From NCBI GenBank assembly GCA_002436405.1, contig DJLZ01000001.1:434713-498712 (forward strand): 64,000 nt of DNA. The letters are read 5' to 3'. Origin of the DNA: Proteobacteria bacterium UBA6503 (GTDB lineage Bacteria > Pseudomonadota > Alphaproteobacteria > UBA1280 > UBA6503). A program made the position numbers and the translations under genes. The first letter of the stretch is position 1. Every line of letters begins with the position of its first letter. The notes under the pieces were generated by a model, which saw only the letters and a list, made by a program, of their open reading frames with translations, ran no database searches and was not told the origin of the DNA. Positions 53,680-61,274 of the stretch are shown here, piece after piece.

Positions 53680-54062
53680 TATGCAGCCTCACGGGTTAGG
53701 CCAGCTGCTGCCAAACGCTTGGTGTAGGCTTGCCATTCATCAAGTTGTTTTTCGCCCATTTCGGCAAAGTAGTTCCATGTGTAAATGCCTGAGGCATGGC
53801 CATCAGAAAAGGTGATTTTAAGGGCGTAGTGGCCAACAGGCTCAAGGCCGGTGAGGGTCACGTTTTTCTTGCCACCGATGGTTTTTTGTTGGCCCGGGCC
53901 GTGGCCTTGCACTTCAGCTGAAGGTGACAGCACACGCAAAAACTCAGCCGTAAAGGTGTAGGTGTTTTGAGCAAACACAACCGTAAGAGTTGTTTTGTCT
54001 TTGCCGAGGCGAATTTCGGTCGGTGGGGTTTGGTTTGAATTCGTTTGCGCGGTAAGGCTCAT
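53679..54062 (-). CDS. DUF971 protein (gamma-butyrobetaine hydroxylase-like N-terminal domain)
   Basis: The 127-residue protein has the DUF971 pattern with EFLRVLSPSAEVQGHGPGQ and the NVTLTGLEPVGHYALKITF and DGHASGIYTWNYF segments. Stand-alone copies are widespread in proteobacteria and have been tied to iron-sulfur cluster scaffolds; the function here is unproven. It lies in the minus-strand run dksA, Trm112-like, DUF971, PCuAC, phosphohexomutase. Confidence 0.9.
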   Translation of the reverse strand: MSLTAQTNSNQTPPTEIRLGKDKTTLTVVFAQNTYTFTAEFLRVLSPSAEVQGHGPGQQKTIGGKKNVTLTGLEPVGHYALKITFSDGHASGIYTWNYFAEMGEKQLDEWQAYTKRLAAAGLTREAA

Positions 54063-54075
54063 GGCTTTTCCTTAC

Positions 54076-54309
54076 TTATTTGGCAGACTTTTTAGAGTAG
54101 CTCTTTTTTTCATCGGCTGATAAAGCACGGGCTTCATCTTCCAACATCACGGGGATACCGTCTTTGATAGGGTAGGCAATCCCCGCAGCAGGTGAAACAA
54201 GTTCAGCCGCTGCAGGAACATAAATAAGTGGGGCTTTGGTAACAGGGCAAACAAGCAGCTCAAGCAGCTTTGGGTCTGGCTGGGGTGCTGTTTGTTTGGT
54301 TTTTGTCAT
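54076..54309 (-). CDS. Trm112-like (UPF0434/YcaR) protein
   Basis: This 77-residue protein begins with a short polar tail and the Trm112 core (LLELLVCPVTKAPLIY, AYPIKDGIPVML). Bacterial relatives are zinc-ribbon-like partners of methyltransferases or of lipid A enzymes; only one zinc-type cysteine is left here. I use the ATG at 54309 with GAGG upstream. Confidence 0.87.
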   Translation of the reverse strand: MTKTKQTAPQPDPKLLELLVCPVTKAPLIYVPAAAELVSPAAGIAYPIKDGIPVMLEDEARALSADEKKSYSKKSAK

Positions 54310-54331
54310 GTTAAGCCTCAAGCCGCTAGGA

Positions 54332-54823
54332 TCAACCAGCGTAACCTTTTTCGCGCTTCTCTTGGATGCGCTTAGCTTCGATGCTTAGGGTCGCGATTGG
54401 GCGTGCCAACAAACGTGGGATACCGATTGGGTCACCAGTTTCTTCACAAAAGCCAAATACGTCTTCGCCGTCGTAGTCTTTGTCAAAGCTGTTTTTGATG
54501 CGGTCTAGGGCTTCATCAATCTTGATAATCAGCTTGCGCTCACGGTCACGTGTGCGTAGCTCAACGCCTTGGTCGTACTCGCTTGAAGCAACGTCGTTAA
54601 GGTCAGCAGCGCTGTTACCTGTTTGTAGATCTTGGATGGTTTCTGCTAGTTCTTCTTCTAGCGATTGACGCCAGTCAAGCAGAAGGGCACGGAAGTAAGC
54701 AAGTTGCTTTTCGTCCATGTAGTCTTCTTTGTCGCTTGGAACGTAACCCTTCGGAAAGTCTTCGCCTTCGCCAGGTAGCAAGCGGGTTGTATCGTCAACG
54801 TGTTTAGGTTGTACTTCAGCCAT
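54332..54823 (-). CDS. dksA: RNA polymerase-binding transcription factor DksA
   Basis: The 163-residue protein has the coiled coil with the tip motif D-x-x-D-x-A (DLNDVA) that enters the RNA polymerase secondary channel and the conserved ELRTRDRERKLI. The zinc finger is reduced to one cysteine (FGFCEETGDPI and ARPIATLSIEAKR, where E. coli has four Cys), as in other alphaproteobacterial DksAs. It potentiates ppGpp effects. The ATG at 54823 has AGGAAG upstream. Confidence 0.94.
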   Translation of the reverse strand: MAEVQPKHVDDTTRLLPGEGEDFPKGYVPSDKEDYMDEKQLAYFRALLLDWRQSLEEELAETIQDLQTGNSAADLNDVASSEYDQGVELRTRDRERKLIIKIDEALDRIKNSFDKDYDGEDVFGFCEETGDPIGIPRLLARPIATLSIEAKRIQEKREKGYAG

Positions 54824-54953
54824 TGTGTTCTTCCTTATTATATCTCGCACAATTTGTTGCAAACCACTTTACAGAGTTTTGCGTAAAAATCACTGTGCGA
54901 AAACACTACACCATTTACATAAACACGGCAAATACAAACGGTTTAGTATACAA

Positions 54954-54977
54954 CTGCACCTTGTGACCAAGGTGCAG
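54954..54977 (-). terminator. Hairpin downstream of the metal-handling cluster
   Basis: CTGCACCTTG pairs perfectly with CAAGGTGCAG around four bases. Read on the minus strand it follows the last gene of the cluster (stop at 55018), but only a short T-rich tail (TTGTATACT) follows, so termination efficiency is doubtful. Confidence 0.6.
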
Positions 54978-55017
54978 TGCATAGGGTTATATTTGTGATG
55001 TATTGAGGCTTAATTTG

Positions 55018-55398
55018 CTAAAAAAGGCGCGGGGCCACAAAAGCAAAGAAGCTACCCACGGCATAAACAACCGCTGCGCCTAGCACAACATAGCCATTTA
55101 GGGCACGCATACGCATGCAGATTTTGGCGGCTTTAGGGTCAGCAGGGCACGGCGCATAACGGCTGCGCCACCACATAATGGCTGAGAAAACAATCAGCAC
55201 ACCTGCGGTCCCAAACATCAGCCCCTTGTGGGCTGATAGCCAAACCAGCTGCGGGACAGCTGTTACGAGCCCAGCTAGCGCAGCGCCTGCCCCCAGCGCT
55301 ACAAATAGCGCAGGAAGGCCGCAACATAGCAAAGTGCCTAGGCTTGTGAAGAGCCCCAAAAACGGGACGATAAGATCACTCTTTGATGTTGTTTTCAT
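55018..55398 (-). CDS. MerT-like small inner-membrane protein
   Basis: This 126-residue protein has three to four membrane segments and a paired cysteine motif in the first (LGTLLCCGLPALFVALGAG), plus two more cysteines in a loop (APCPADPKAAKIC). Paired cysteines in helix one and a following periplasmic HMA protein are the arrangement of mercury uptake proteins MerT-MerP. No merA or merR is seen, so the metal could equally be copper. Confidence 0.7.
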   Translation of the reverse strand: MKTTSKSDLIVPFLGLFTSLGTLLCCGLPALFVALGAGAALAGLVTAVPQLVWLSAHKGLMFGTAGVLIVFSAIMWWRSRYAPCPADPKAAKICMRMRALNGYVVLGAAVVYAVGSFFAFVAPRLF

Positions 55399-55404
55399 GG
55401 TGTA

Positions 55405-55749
55405 TTACTCCGCTGCATTTTCAGCTGTTTGGCGCTCAATGCCCGCCACGTTGTAGCCTGAGTCGGTAATCAGTTTCGTGATTTGCTCATCACTCATGGC
55501 TTGGCCGTCTTTCAGTGAAATCTGAATTAGATGGTCACTTAGGTTCACGGCTACGCCTGAAACTTCATCACGCTTCATGAAAACTTTTTCAATGGCGCGG
55601 GCGCAAAAGTCGCACACCAAGCCATTGGCTTCAACGTTAACCAAAGTGCCTTTGGCATCATAAGCGCCAGCGGTCATTTCAGGGGCTGGGGCAGCTAGGG
55701 CATTTGCAGCAAAAGTTAGGCTAAAAATAAGTGTCATAATGTATTTCAT
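55405..55749 (-). CDS. Periplasmic heavy-metal-associated (HMA) domain protein, MerP-like
   Basis: The 114-residue protein has a signal peptide (ending NALAAPA) and one ferredoxin-like HMA domain with the metal site VCDFCARAI (C-x2-C) and a closing SGYNVAGIE strand. It binds a soft metal in the periplasm, presumably handing it to the MerT-like protein encoded six bases downstream. Confidence 0.85.
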   Translation of the reverse strand: MKYIMTLIFSLTFAANALAAPAPEMTAGAYDAKGTLVNVEANGLVCDFCARAIEKVFMKRDEVSGVAVNLSDHLIQISLKDGQAMSDEQITKLITDSGYNVAGIERQTAENAAE

Positions 55750-55772
55750 TTGAGTATTCCTTTTCTATAAAT

Positions 55773-56429
55773 TTAGTAACGGTAAATAAAGTTCAAAAGC
55801 GCAGAGCCACTTGAACTTACGCCTGCTTCAAGCAGGGCGGGGCCTTTAAAAAAGCGCACCAGCGGCGTAAGGGTAAAGGGGTCTTCGTCTTTTTCGTTAT
55901 ATTTCGCTTCAAGCATCAGCCAGGTATGGATGCTGCCGTATTCGGCAACGTAAGGCGCAATACCCACACGGGCACGCTGCTCAAAACTACTGGCGATTTT
56001 GCCAGCTTCTAGGTAGCGGTTTTCGTAAGAGACAAAATACTTACGAGTTTCCCAGTCGGCGGCAATCCCTGCAAAGGCTGCAAGGTTGCTGCCGGGGCCG
56101 TTGTCGTTATACGCCCCACCAAGGCCTGTTTTAAAATACAGGTTGGCTTGCGAGTCGGGCTTGTTCCAACGGTTTACCAAGTAGTTTAGCTGTGCCGCTT
56201 GTAGTTGGAAGTTATCCTCCCGGTGTTTTTCAAAGCGGTGGCCAATACTATATTTTGCCGTAGGTGAGTAATGCACATGCGTACTGGTGACTTCGTCATT
56301 CTTTTGCGCCATCACCGTAATACCCCCAGGGTATGATACGGGCCGTGCATGGGCCATCATTGGTAGTAACAGCAAACCACAAAGGGCAGCCATGGCAACA
56401 GCGGCGTTAAATTTAGAGGTGTGTTTCAT
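55773..56429 (-). CDS. Hypothetical outer-membrane barrel-like protein of the metal cluster
   Basis: The 218-residue protein has a signal peptide (ending MMAHA) and alternating aromatic beta strands (YLVNRWNKPDSQANLYFKTG, KYFVSYENRYLEAGK), ending NFIYRY with a C-terminal tyrosine, which fits a small outer-membrane barrel. The family is not recognised. It is 23 bases from the HMA gene and shares direction, so it probably belongs to the same operon. Start is supported by AAAGGA. Confidence 0.7.
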   Translation of the reverse strand: MKHTSKFNAAVAMAALCGLLLLPMMAHARPVSYPGGITVMAQKNDEVTSTHVHYSPTAKYSIGHRFEKHREDNFQLQAAQLNYLVNRWNKPDSQANLYFKTGLGGAYNDNGPGSNLAAFAGIAADWETRKYFVSYENRYLEAGKIASSFEQRARVGIAPYVAEYGSIHTWLMLEAKYNEKDEDPFTLTPLVRFFKGPALLEAGVSSSGSALLNFIYRY

Positions 56430-56493
56430 TAAATAATCCTTTCGTTACACGAGATGCGCCCCGAGTAATTTCAGGATTTAGGGCGCACTTATC

Positions 56494-56899
56494 CTATGCA
56501 ACGAAGAATTTCGGTGGTGGGTTTTCGGCAAACAGCTCAGCATCAAGTGCGGCTGTGTTTGCGCCGAGAATAGGCTTTTGGGAAAAAGCTAAACCAGCCA
56601 AGATTGTGGCTGACGCGGCATCAATGGTTTTGATGGTGGCTTTTGCAAGGCATAGGCAAACATCACCACAGCATGATTTTTCAGCGGTTTTGATGTTGTC
56701 CTGTGGTGTCGTTTTTTTCAGCCATGTCGCTGTGGCAAGGCTTTGCCTCAGCATCTGATAGGTCTTGAGTATTGTTCATTTGCATAACCTTCATGCCTTT
56801 AGCTTCATGGTGGCTACAATCGTGCACCATGGCGGCTTGCGCTACCGCTGCATTAAACAGCAGGGCACACATCGTGAGGGTTAAAACAAAATACTTCAT
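56494..56899 (-). pseudogene. Frameshifted Cys/His/Met-rich exported protein
   Basis: Two overlapping minus-strand frames make one protein split in two. The first (56899-56681) encodes a signal peptide, then CSHHEAKGMKVMQMNN and KPCHSDMAEK; the second (ending at 56494) encodes EKSCCGDVCLCLAKA and a hydrophobic tail. They join cleanly if one base is removed from an A7 run (minus strand; positions 56712-56718), giving a protein of about 134 residues that is dense in metal-ligand residues. It could be a real mutation, slippage-based expression or an assembly error. The family is uncertain; small Cys/His-rich DUF2946-like proteins look similar. Confidence 0.65.
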
Positions 56900-56962
56900 A
56901 ATAAAAGTATGGGCCTAATTTGGTTAAATAACAAGGGTTTGCCTTGGCTGTTATATTATTCG

Positions 56963-56995
56963 CACAAAAAAAGCGGCCCGTTACAAGACCGCTTT
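56963..56995 (-). terminator. Rho-independent terminator of the zinc-finger gene
   Basis: On the minus strand AAAGCGG pairs with CCGCTTT over a 12-base loop and runs into seven Ts. Confidence 0.85.
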
Positions 56996-57008
56996 ATAAA
57001 CTTTAAGC

Positions 57009-57236
57009 TTAGTCGATTTTAAACAATCGGCTGCAGTATGGGCAGAAGGTCTGATCATCGCCATCGGCAATGGTTAGCCACACACGTGGGTGCTTTGAGA
57101 AGTTAGGCCCGTCACACGCAAAACGACGTGTATCAACAAAGAAAACCTCAGCAGGGCGGCCATTTGGCATCGACGGCTTTGACGCAACGTCAGATTTGTA
57201 AAAGCGACCAACCACACGTTTAAAAAGTTGCTGCAT
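57009..57236 (-). CDS. zf-CHCC zinc-finger domain protein
   Basis: The 75-residue protein (ATG at 57236, AAAGG upstream) ends in the CHCC zinc pattern: RRFACDG, KHPRVWLTI, then FCPYCSRLF. This domain is shared with the mitochondrial complex I subunit NDUFS6 and is common as a small separate protein in alphaproteobacteria, probably as an assembly or stability factor. An upstream ATG at 57275 would add a non-conserved tail. Confidence 0.88.
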   Translation of the reverse strand: MQQLFKRVVGRFYKSDVASKPSMPNGRPAEVFFVDTRRFACDGPNFSKHPRVWLTIADGDDQTFCPYCSRLFKID

Positions 57237-57349
57237 GTGTAAACCTTTAAAAATTATTAATCTGTATGTAAGCACATATTACCAAATAACTAGCGTTTTG
57301 CTACGTAAAATGCTACCAAAAATATATAAGCCCTGTATTTCCAGCGCAG

Positions 57350-57554
<205 letters not shown>

Positions 57555-57632
57555 TTTACTTGTCTTTTAGCATAACCTTTTTTGTTTTCAGCTTTGCTCA
57601 GTCGTTTATGTATTGTTTATACACGGCATTCT

Positions 57633-59303
57633 TTAGCGGGCGTCGCCTTTATCTTTCTTTTGGGCGTACATTTCGCTATCGGCTAGTTTGAGTAGGCCTT
57701 CTAAACTGTCTGAGTCTTTCGGGTAGTTGGCTACACCAAGCGAGGCTGAAACGGCAAAGGTGTTGCCTTCAAAGGTCATCTCTTCATCAATGCATTTTTG
57801 GATCGTCGGCAAGGTTTCAATAGCCTGCTTTTTGGTTTTATTGAACAGCAAAATGCAAAACTCATCCCCGCCCAAACGTGTCACTTCAGCTGTTTTACCA
57901 AATAGCCCTACGAGGCGCTGGCCAATGGTTTTAAGCACAAAGTCGCCTGCATCATGGCCGTAGGTATCGTTAATGGGTTTAAACTTGTTAAGGTCAATAA
58001 ACACCACACTAAAGGTTTTAAACTCGTGGGCGGCGCCTTTCATAGCGGTCATGAAGCCGGTGCGGTTTACAAGGCCAGTGAGGGCATCGCTATTCGCAAC
58101 TTTTTTACGGTAATGGCGGGCCACTGTTTTTAAAACAGGGGTGCGGAAGGCCAATACTTTTTCACGGTCATTCAAAAAAGCTTCAATTACGGCGAGCGGC
58201 ACTTCGAGGCTTTGGGCTGCCTTTTTAAGGTCACCGTTAAAGTGCTCAAGCGCGCTGGCTACAATCTCGCGAGAGTCTTCAACCTGCTCAATATCTTGGC
58301 CACAATAACGGATGTAAGGCTCAAGCGGGTTGGTACGGTGGGTGCTGTAAATCTTGCTGACCGACATCAACAACGCACCACCCGTTACCACAGTACCCGC
58401 GATAATATCCGTCATTGAAAGGTTACTTAACGATAGACCTGTAATCGGTAGGGTTGCCCACTCCCAAAAGAAGGTTGAGAAGAATGATAGTGCCGTTACG
58501 GCCAAGAAGTTTTCGGTCTTGATAACGTGCGAGCTTGCAAACTCAAGGTAGCGTAGTGGGGTGTAAATCACCACGCCCATAATCATACCCATGACGATAC
58601 TCGGCGCATGAATAAAGTCTTCTGGTGCAATGGGGAAGAGACGGTTTTCAACGGGGATTGAGGTCTGCAAAAACGTAAATAGCCCCACCATACATACAAA
58701 CATAATGGTGATAATAAACATCACATAGCCCACCACGCGGCAGCGTGATTTTACATCCTGTTGGGCAGCTTGTTTATGCGGACGATGAAGCTCAGCCACA
58801 AAAATGCGGGACGCTTGAAAAATCGCCGCCAAGAAAATAAGGCCGTAAACCTGCATGGCAATTTCGTTCGGCAAATCGCTTGCTACAACAATAAGACCCC
58901 CTGCCAAGATGGTGGCGCCTACAAGCTGACCACGGGTAGGTGTGCGGTGTAAAAAGAACCAACTAAACAGCAAACTGGCAATCACACTAAAGCGCTGCAC
59001 AAGGCTGGCTTCAGTGGCTGAAATTGTGGCGTAAAGGTTGAGGGTCACAAAGTAGTTACACAGCATAATAAGGCCGTAGGCCCATGTATCAACGCTACGT
59101 AAAGTCTCCTTAGAAAGGGCGCCGCGACCCGCATAAAGCAGCAACAAAAGCGAGCAACTGGTATAGGTGGCACACGCAAAAACGATTTTGTTAACGTGCA
59201 AAATTTGGGTGCTGTAACTCATAAAAACGTTACTAACGCCCCACAACACCAGCACGCTAAACAGCGCTTGGCACCAGCCGATGTATAACTTACGAGAATC
59301 CAT
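57633..59303 (-). CDS. EamA membrane domain fused to a diguanylate cyclase (GGDEF)
   Basis: This 556-residue protein joins an about ten-helix EamA domain (residues 8-318) to a GGDEF domain (about 400-550) through a linker with a helix-turn-helix-like stretch (ALEHFNGDLKKAAQSLEVPL, 351-370). The cyclase half has DALTGLVNRTGF, the substrate loop DLNKFKPINDTYGHDAGD and an intact active site RLGGDEF (478-482), so it should make c-di-GMP. The inhibitory I-site (RxxD five residues before GGDEF) is absent, reading GKTA. I infer that the transporter-like part senses a small molecule. Its start overlaps the 80-residue gene before it by 14 bases. Confidence 0.9.
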   Translation of the reverse strand: MDSRKLYIGWCQALFSVLVLWGVSNVFMSYSTQILHVNKIVFACATYTSCSLLLLLYAGRGALSKETLRSVDTWAYGLIMLCNYFVTLNLYATISATEASLVQRFSVIASLLFSWFFLHRTPTRGQLVGATILAGGLIVVASDLPNEIAMQVYGLIFLAAIFQASRIFVAELHRPHKQAAQQDVKSRCRVVGYVMFIITIMFVCMVGLFTFLQTSIPVENRLFPIAPEDFIHAPSIVMGMIMGVVIYTPLRYLEFASSHVIKTENFLAVTALSFFSTFFWEWATLPITGLSLSNLSMTDIIAGTVVTGGALLMSVSKIYSTHRTNPLEPYIRYCGQDIEQVEDSREIVASALEHFNGDLKKAAQSLEVPLAVIEAFLNDREKVLAFRTPVLKTVARHYRKKVANSDALTGLVNRTGFMTAMKGAAHEFKTFSVVFIDLNKFKPINDTYGHDAGDFVLKTIGQRLVGLFGKTAEVTRLGGDEFCILLFNKTKKQAIETLPTIQKCIDEEMTFEGNTFAVSASLGVANYPKDSDSLEGLLKLADSEMYAQKKDKGDAR

Positions 59304-59532
59304 TGGTCATCCATCCGTAAGCGGCAAGGGCTACAAAAAGTAGGTTGAGTAACAGGCAAAAACCAATGGTCCAAAACCAAGTGCTGCGCTGTTGGCGGAT
59401 CTCGCGCAGGCGGTCAAGTTCGTCATGGCGACGCTCTTTTTCAATAAAGTTTTCGATGGTTTTATTGGGGTAGCCGTAAAGCTCTTTATCGGGGGTAGGC
59501 GGGGTTATGCGGCGTTCATTATCGGGCTTCAT
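59290..59532 (-). CDS. Small single-pass membrane protein
   Basis: The 80-residue protein has a charged N-terminal half (IEKERRHDELDRLREIRQQR) and one C-terminal membrane helix (TIGFCLLLNLLFVALAAYGW). It overlaps the EamA-GGDEF gene by 14 bases and follows a DsbA-like gene by 15, so it is co-transcribed with both. Its family is unknown. Confidence 0.68.
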   Translation of the reverse strand: MKPDNERRITPPTPDKELYGYPNKTIENFIEKERRHDELDRLREIRQQRSTWFWTIGFCLLLNLLFVALAAYGWMTNGFS

Positions 59533-59547
59533 TTTACCACCTGCTGC

Positions 59548-60354
59548 CTATCGTAAAAATGCACTAGCAACTTCAGATGCTTGGGCTGCAATGTCTTGAC
59601 CGTATAGAGGCTCAACGATTGTATCGTTCACAATAACAATCGGTAGCTCTTCTTCACGTAGCTTTTTCATCAGCGCCATGTCTTGCTCCATCTGGCGGAG
59701 GTAGCGCTCGTTGTTTTGGGCAAGGGCGGTACGCACATCACGTAGGGTGATGCCAAGGTCAGCCATAATATCAACGTAAACGTCAGAGGTTAAAACATCT
59801 TGTTTGTTTACTTTGGTTGTAAAGTCCCAGTATTTGTCTTTCTCGGCAGCAAGTGAGGCAAACAAGCTGGCTTCAATGGCACGGTTTAGGGCAACGTCCT
59901 GGAAGTTATAGCCGCTTGGCTTCGGAATAATTTTAACCACCATCGACATTTGCGAAATATGCTGGCGGGTCAGGCGGTTCAGCACTTGCTCAGTATTGCG
60001 GCAAAGGTCACAGGTTGGGTTTGTAAAAATCTTAATTTGGATAGGCGCAGACGTACGGCCCAAACGTGGGTTAAAGCTGTAGGTCGGCATATCTACTGAA
60101 AGCGGGCGCGAAGTCATATGGCTAATGCCAAGGTTGCCTTCTTCTTTTTGTAGATTGCGTAGGGTTTGCTCTTTCGAGGCTTTGGTACCAATGCGCGGGG
60201 CAACTTGCGCATCAATGTAAGAAAAGTAGGTACGAATACCCATAAGGCCAAAGGCCAATAGAATAAGTGTTACGCCAATTTTAAAGCCGTCAACCCGCCG
60301 AGCACGGCGGGTTGATTTTGGCTTTGATGGGCGAGTCGCCATGGTAGAAACCAT
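59548..60354 (-). CDS. Membrane-anchored DsbA-like thioredoxin-fold protein with CDLC site
   Basis: The 268-residue protein has an Arg/Lys-rich N-terminus, a membrane helix (about 25-47) and a thioredoxin fold with helical insert. The redox site is CDLC (FTNPTCDLCRNTEQ), an unusual dipeptide for this family, and the cis-proline is in EELPIVIVND. It is the second of two tandem thioredoxin-like genes. A second in-frame ATG at 60342 is an equally possible start. Confidence 0.82.
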   Translation of the reverse strand: MVSTMATRPSKPKSTRRARRVDGFKIGVTLILLAFGLMGIRTYFSYIDAQVAPRIGTKASKEQTLRNLQKEEGNLGISHMTSRPLSVDMPTYSFNPRLGRTSAPIQIKIFTNPTCDLCRNTEQVLNRLTRQHISQMSMVVKIIPKPSGYNFQDVALNRAIEASLFASLAAEKDKYWDFTTKVNKQDVLTSDVYVDIMADLGITLRDVRTALAQNNERYLRQMEQDMALMKKLREEELPIVIVNDTIVEPLYGQDIAAQASEVASAFLR

Positions 60355-60363
60355 TTAGCTCGC

Positions 60364-61158
60364 TTATTCCATGTTCGCTAGGTGCTGTTGGATAACAGCT
60401 TCAAAAGCGGCAACTGGTTGCGCACCTGATAGCGGCACACCGTTGATTAGGAAGAATGGTGTACCACGTACGCCAATTTCAGTACCGTCAGCAGCGTCTT
60501 GCTTGATAGCGGCATCAGCGTCAGCGCTGTTACGGTCAGCATTGAATTTCTCAATGTCTAGGCCAAGGTCGCGGGCTGTTTTAACGTATAGGTCTTCGCT
60601 TAGGTTTTGTTGGTTCGCAAACATTACATCGTGGAATTCCCAGAACTTGCCTTGCTTGTTCGCAGCGTATGCAGCTTTAGCAGCAGGTACAGCTTCCGGG
60701 TGGAAGTCTAGCGGGAAGTTTTTGTAAACGATTTGGATTTTACCTTCGTAACGCTTAGCTAGTTCGTCAAGCGTACCACGTGAACGACCACAGAATGGGC
60801 ACTGGAACTCTGAGTAATCAACAATAGTGATGTCAGCGTTTTTAGCGCCACGTGTTGGGTTCCAATCACGGATTAGGTTTGGTAGTGGGTTTTCGAAAGC
60901 GTCAGCGGTGGCTTGCTGTTGGTCGCCGTTTTGCTGATCTTCGATGTATTTAATAAGTTTTGTGTGAATGTCACCGATGTTTTTGTCGATGTAGCGCTCG
61001 ATAAGTTCGTTCACACGAGCTTCGTCAACGTTGCTGGCTTGAACGTCGCGTGTGCCAACTGAAAATAGAACAGTACCGGCTAGAACAATAATAGTGAAAA
61101 GGGTCGCAATGCTTAGCAACACAACGTTGCGCTTTGCTTCTGAAGATATGGTGCTCAT
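60364..61158 (-). CDS. DsbA/Com1-like thiol:disulfide oxidoreductase, membrane-anchored
   Basis: The 264-residue protein has an N-terminal membrane segment (about 12-34), a charged helical linker and a DsbA domain with CPFC (SEFQCPFCGRSRG) and cis-proline in GVRGTPFFLINGVPL. It is the form used by many alphaproteobacteria for disulfide formation in the periplasm. It is followed after nine bases by the CDLC paralogue. Confidence 0.92.
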   Translation of the reverse strand: MSTISSEAKRNVVLLSIATLFTIIVLAGTVLFSVGTRDVQASNVDEARVNELIERYIDKNIGDIHTKLIKYIEDQQNGDQQQATADAFENPLPNLIRDWNPTRGAKNADITIVDYSEFQCPFCGRSRGTLDELAKRYEGKIQIVYKNFPLDFHPEAVPAAKAAYAANKQGKFWEFHDVMFANQQNLSEDLYVKTARDLGLDIEKFNADRNSADADAAIKQDAADGTEIGVRGTPFFLINGVPLSGAQPVAAFEAVIQQHLANME

Positions 61159-61274
61159 AAGAGAGTAACTCCGTTAGAATATTTGTTTATCACCATGATT
61201 TGCCGCTTTATAAAACAAACACATGGCACGTCGTTGTTTTGTTTCGAATATTTTTACATAGAAGTTACAGTGAC

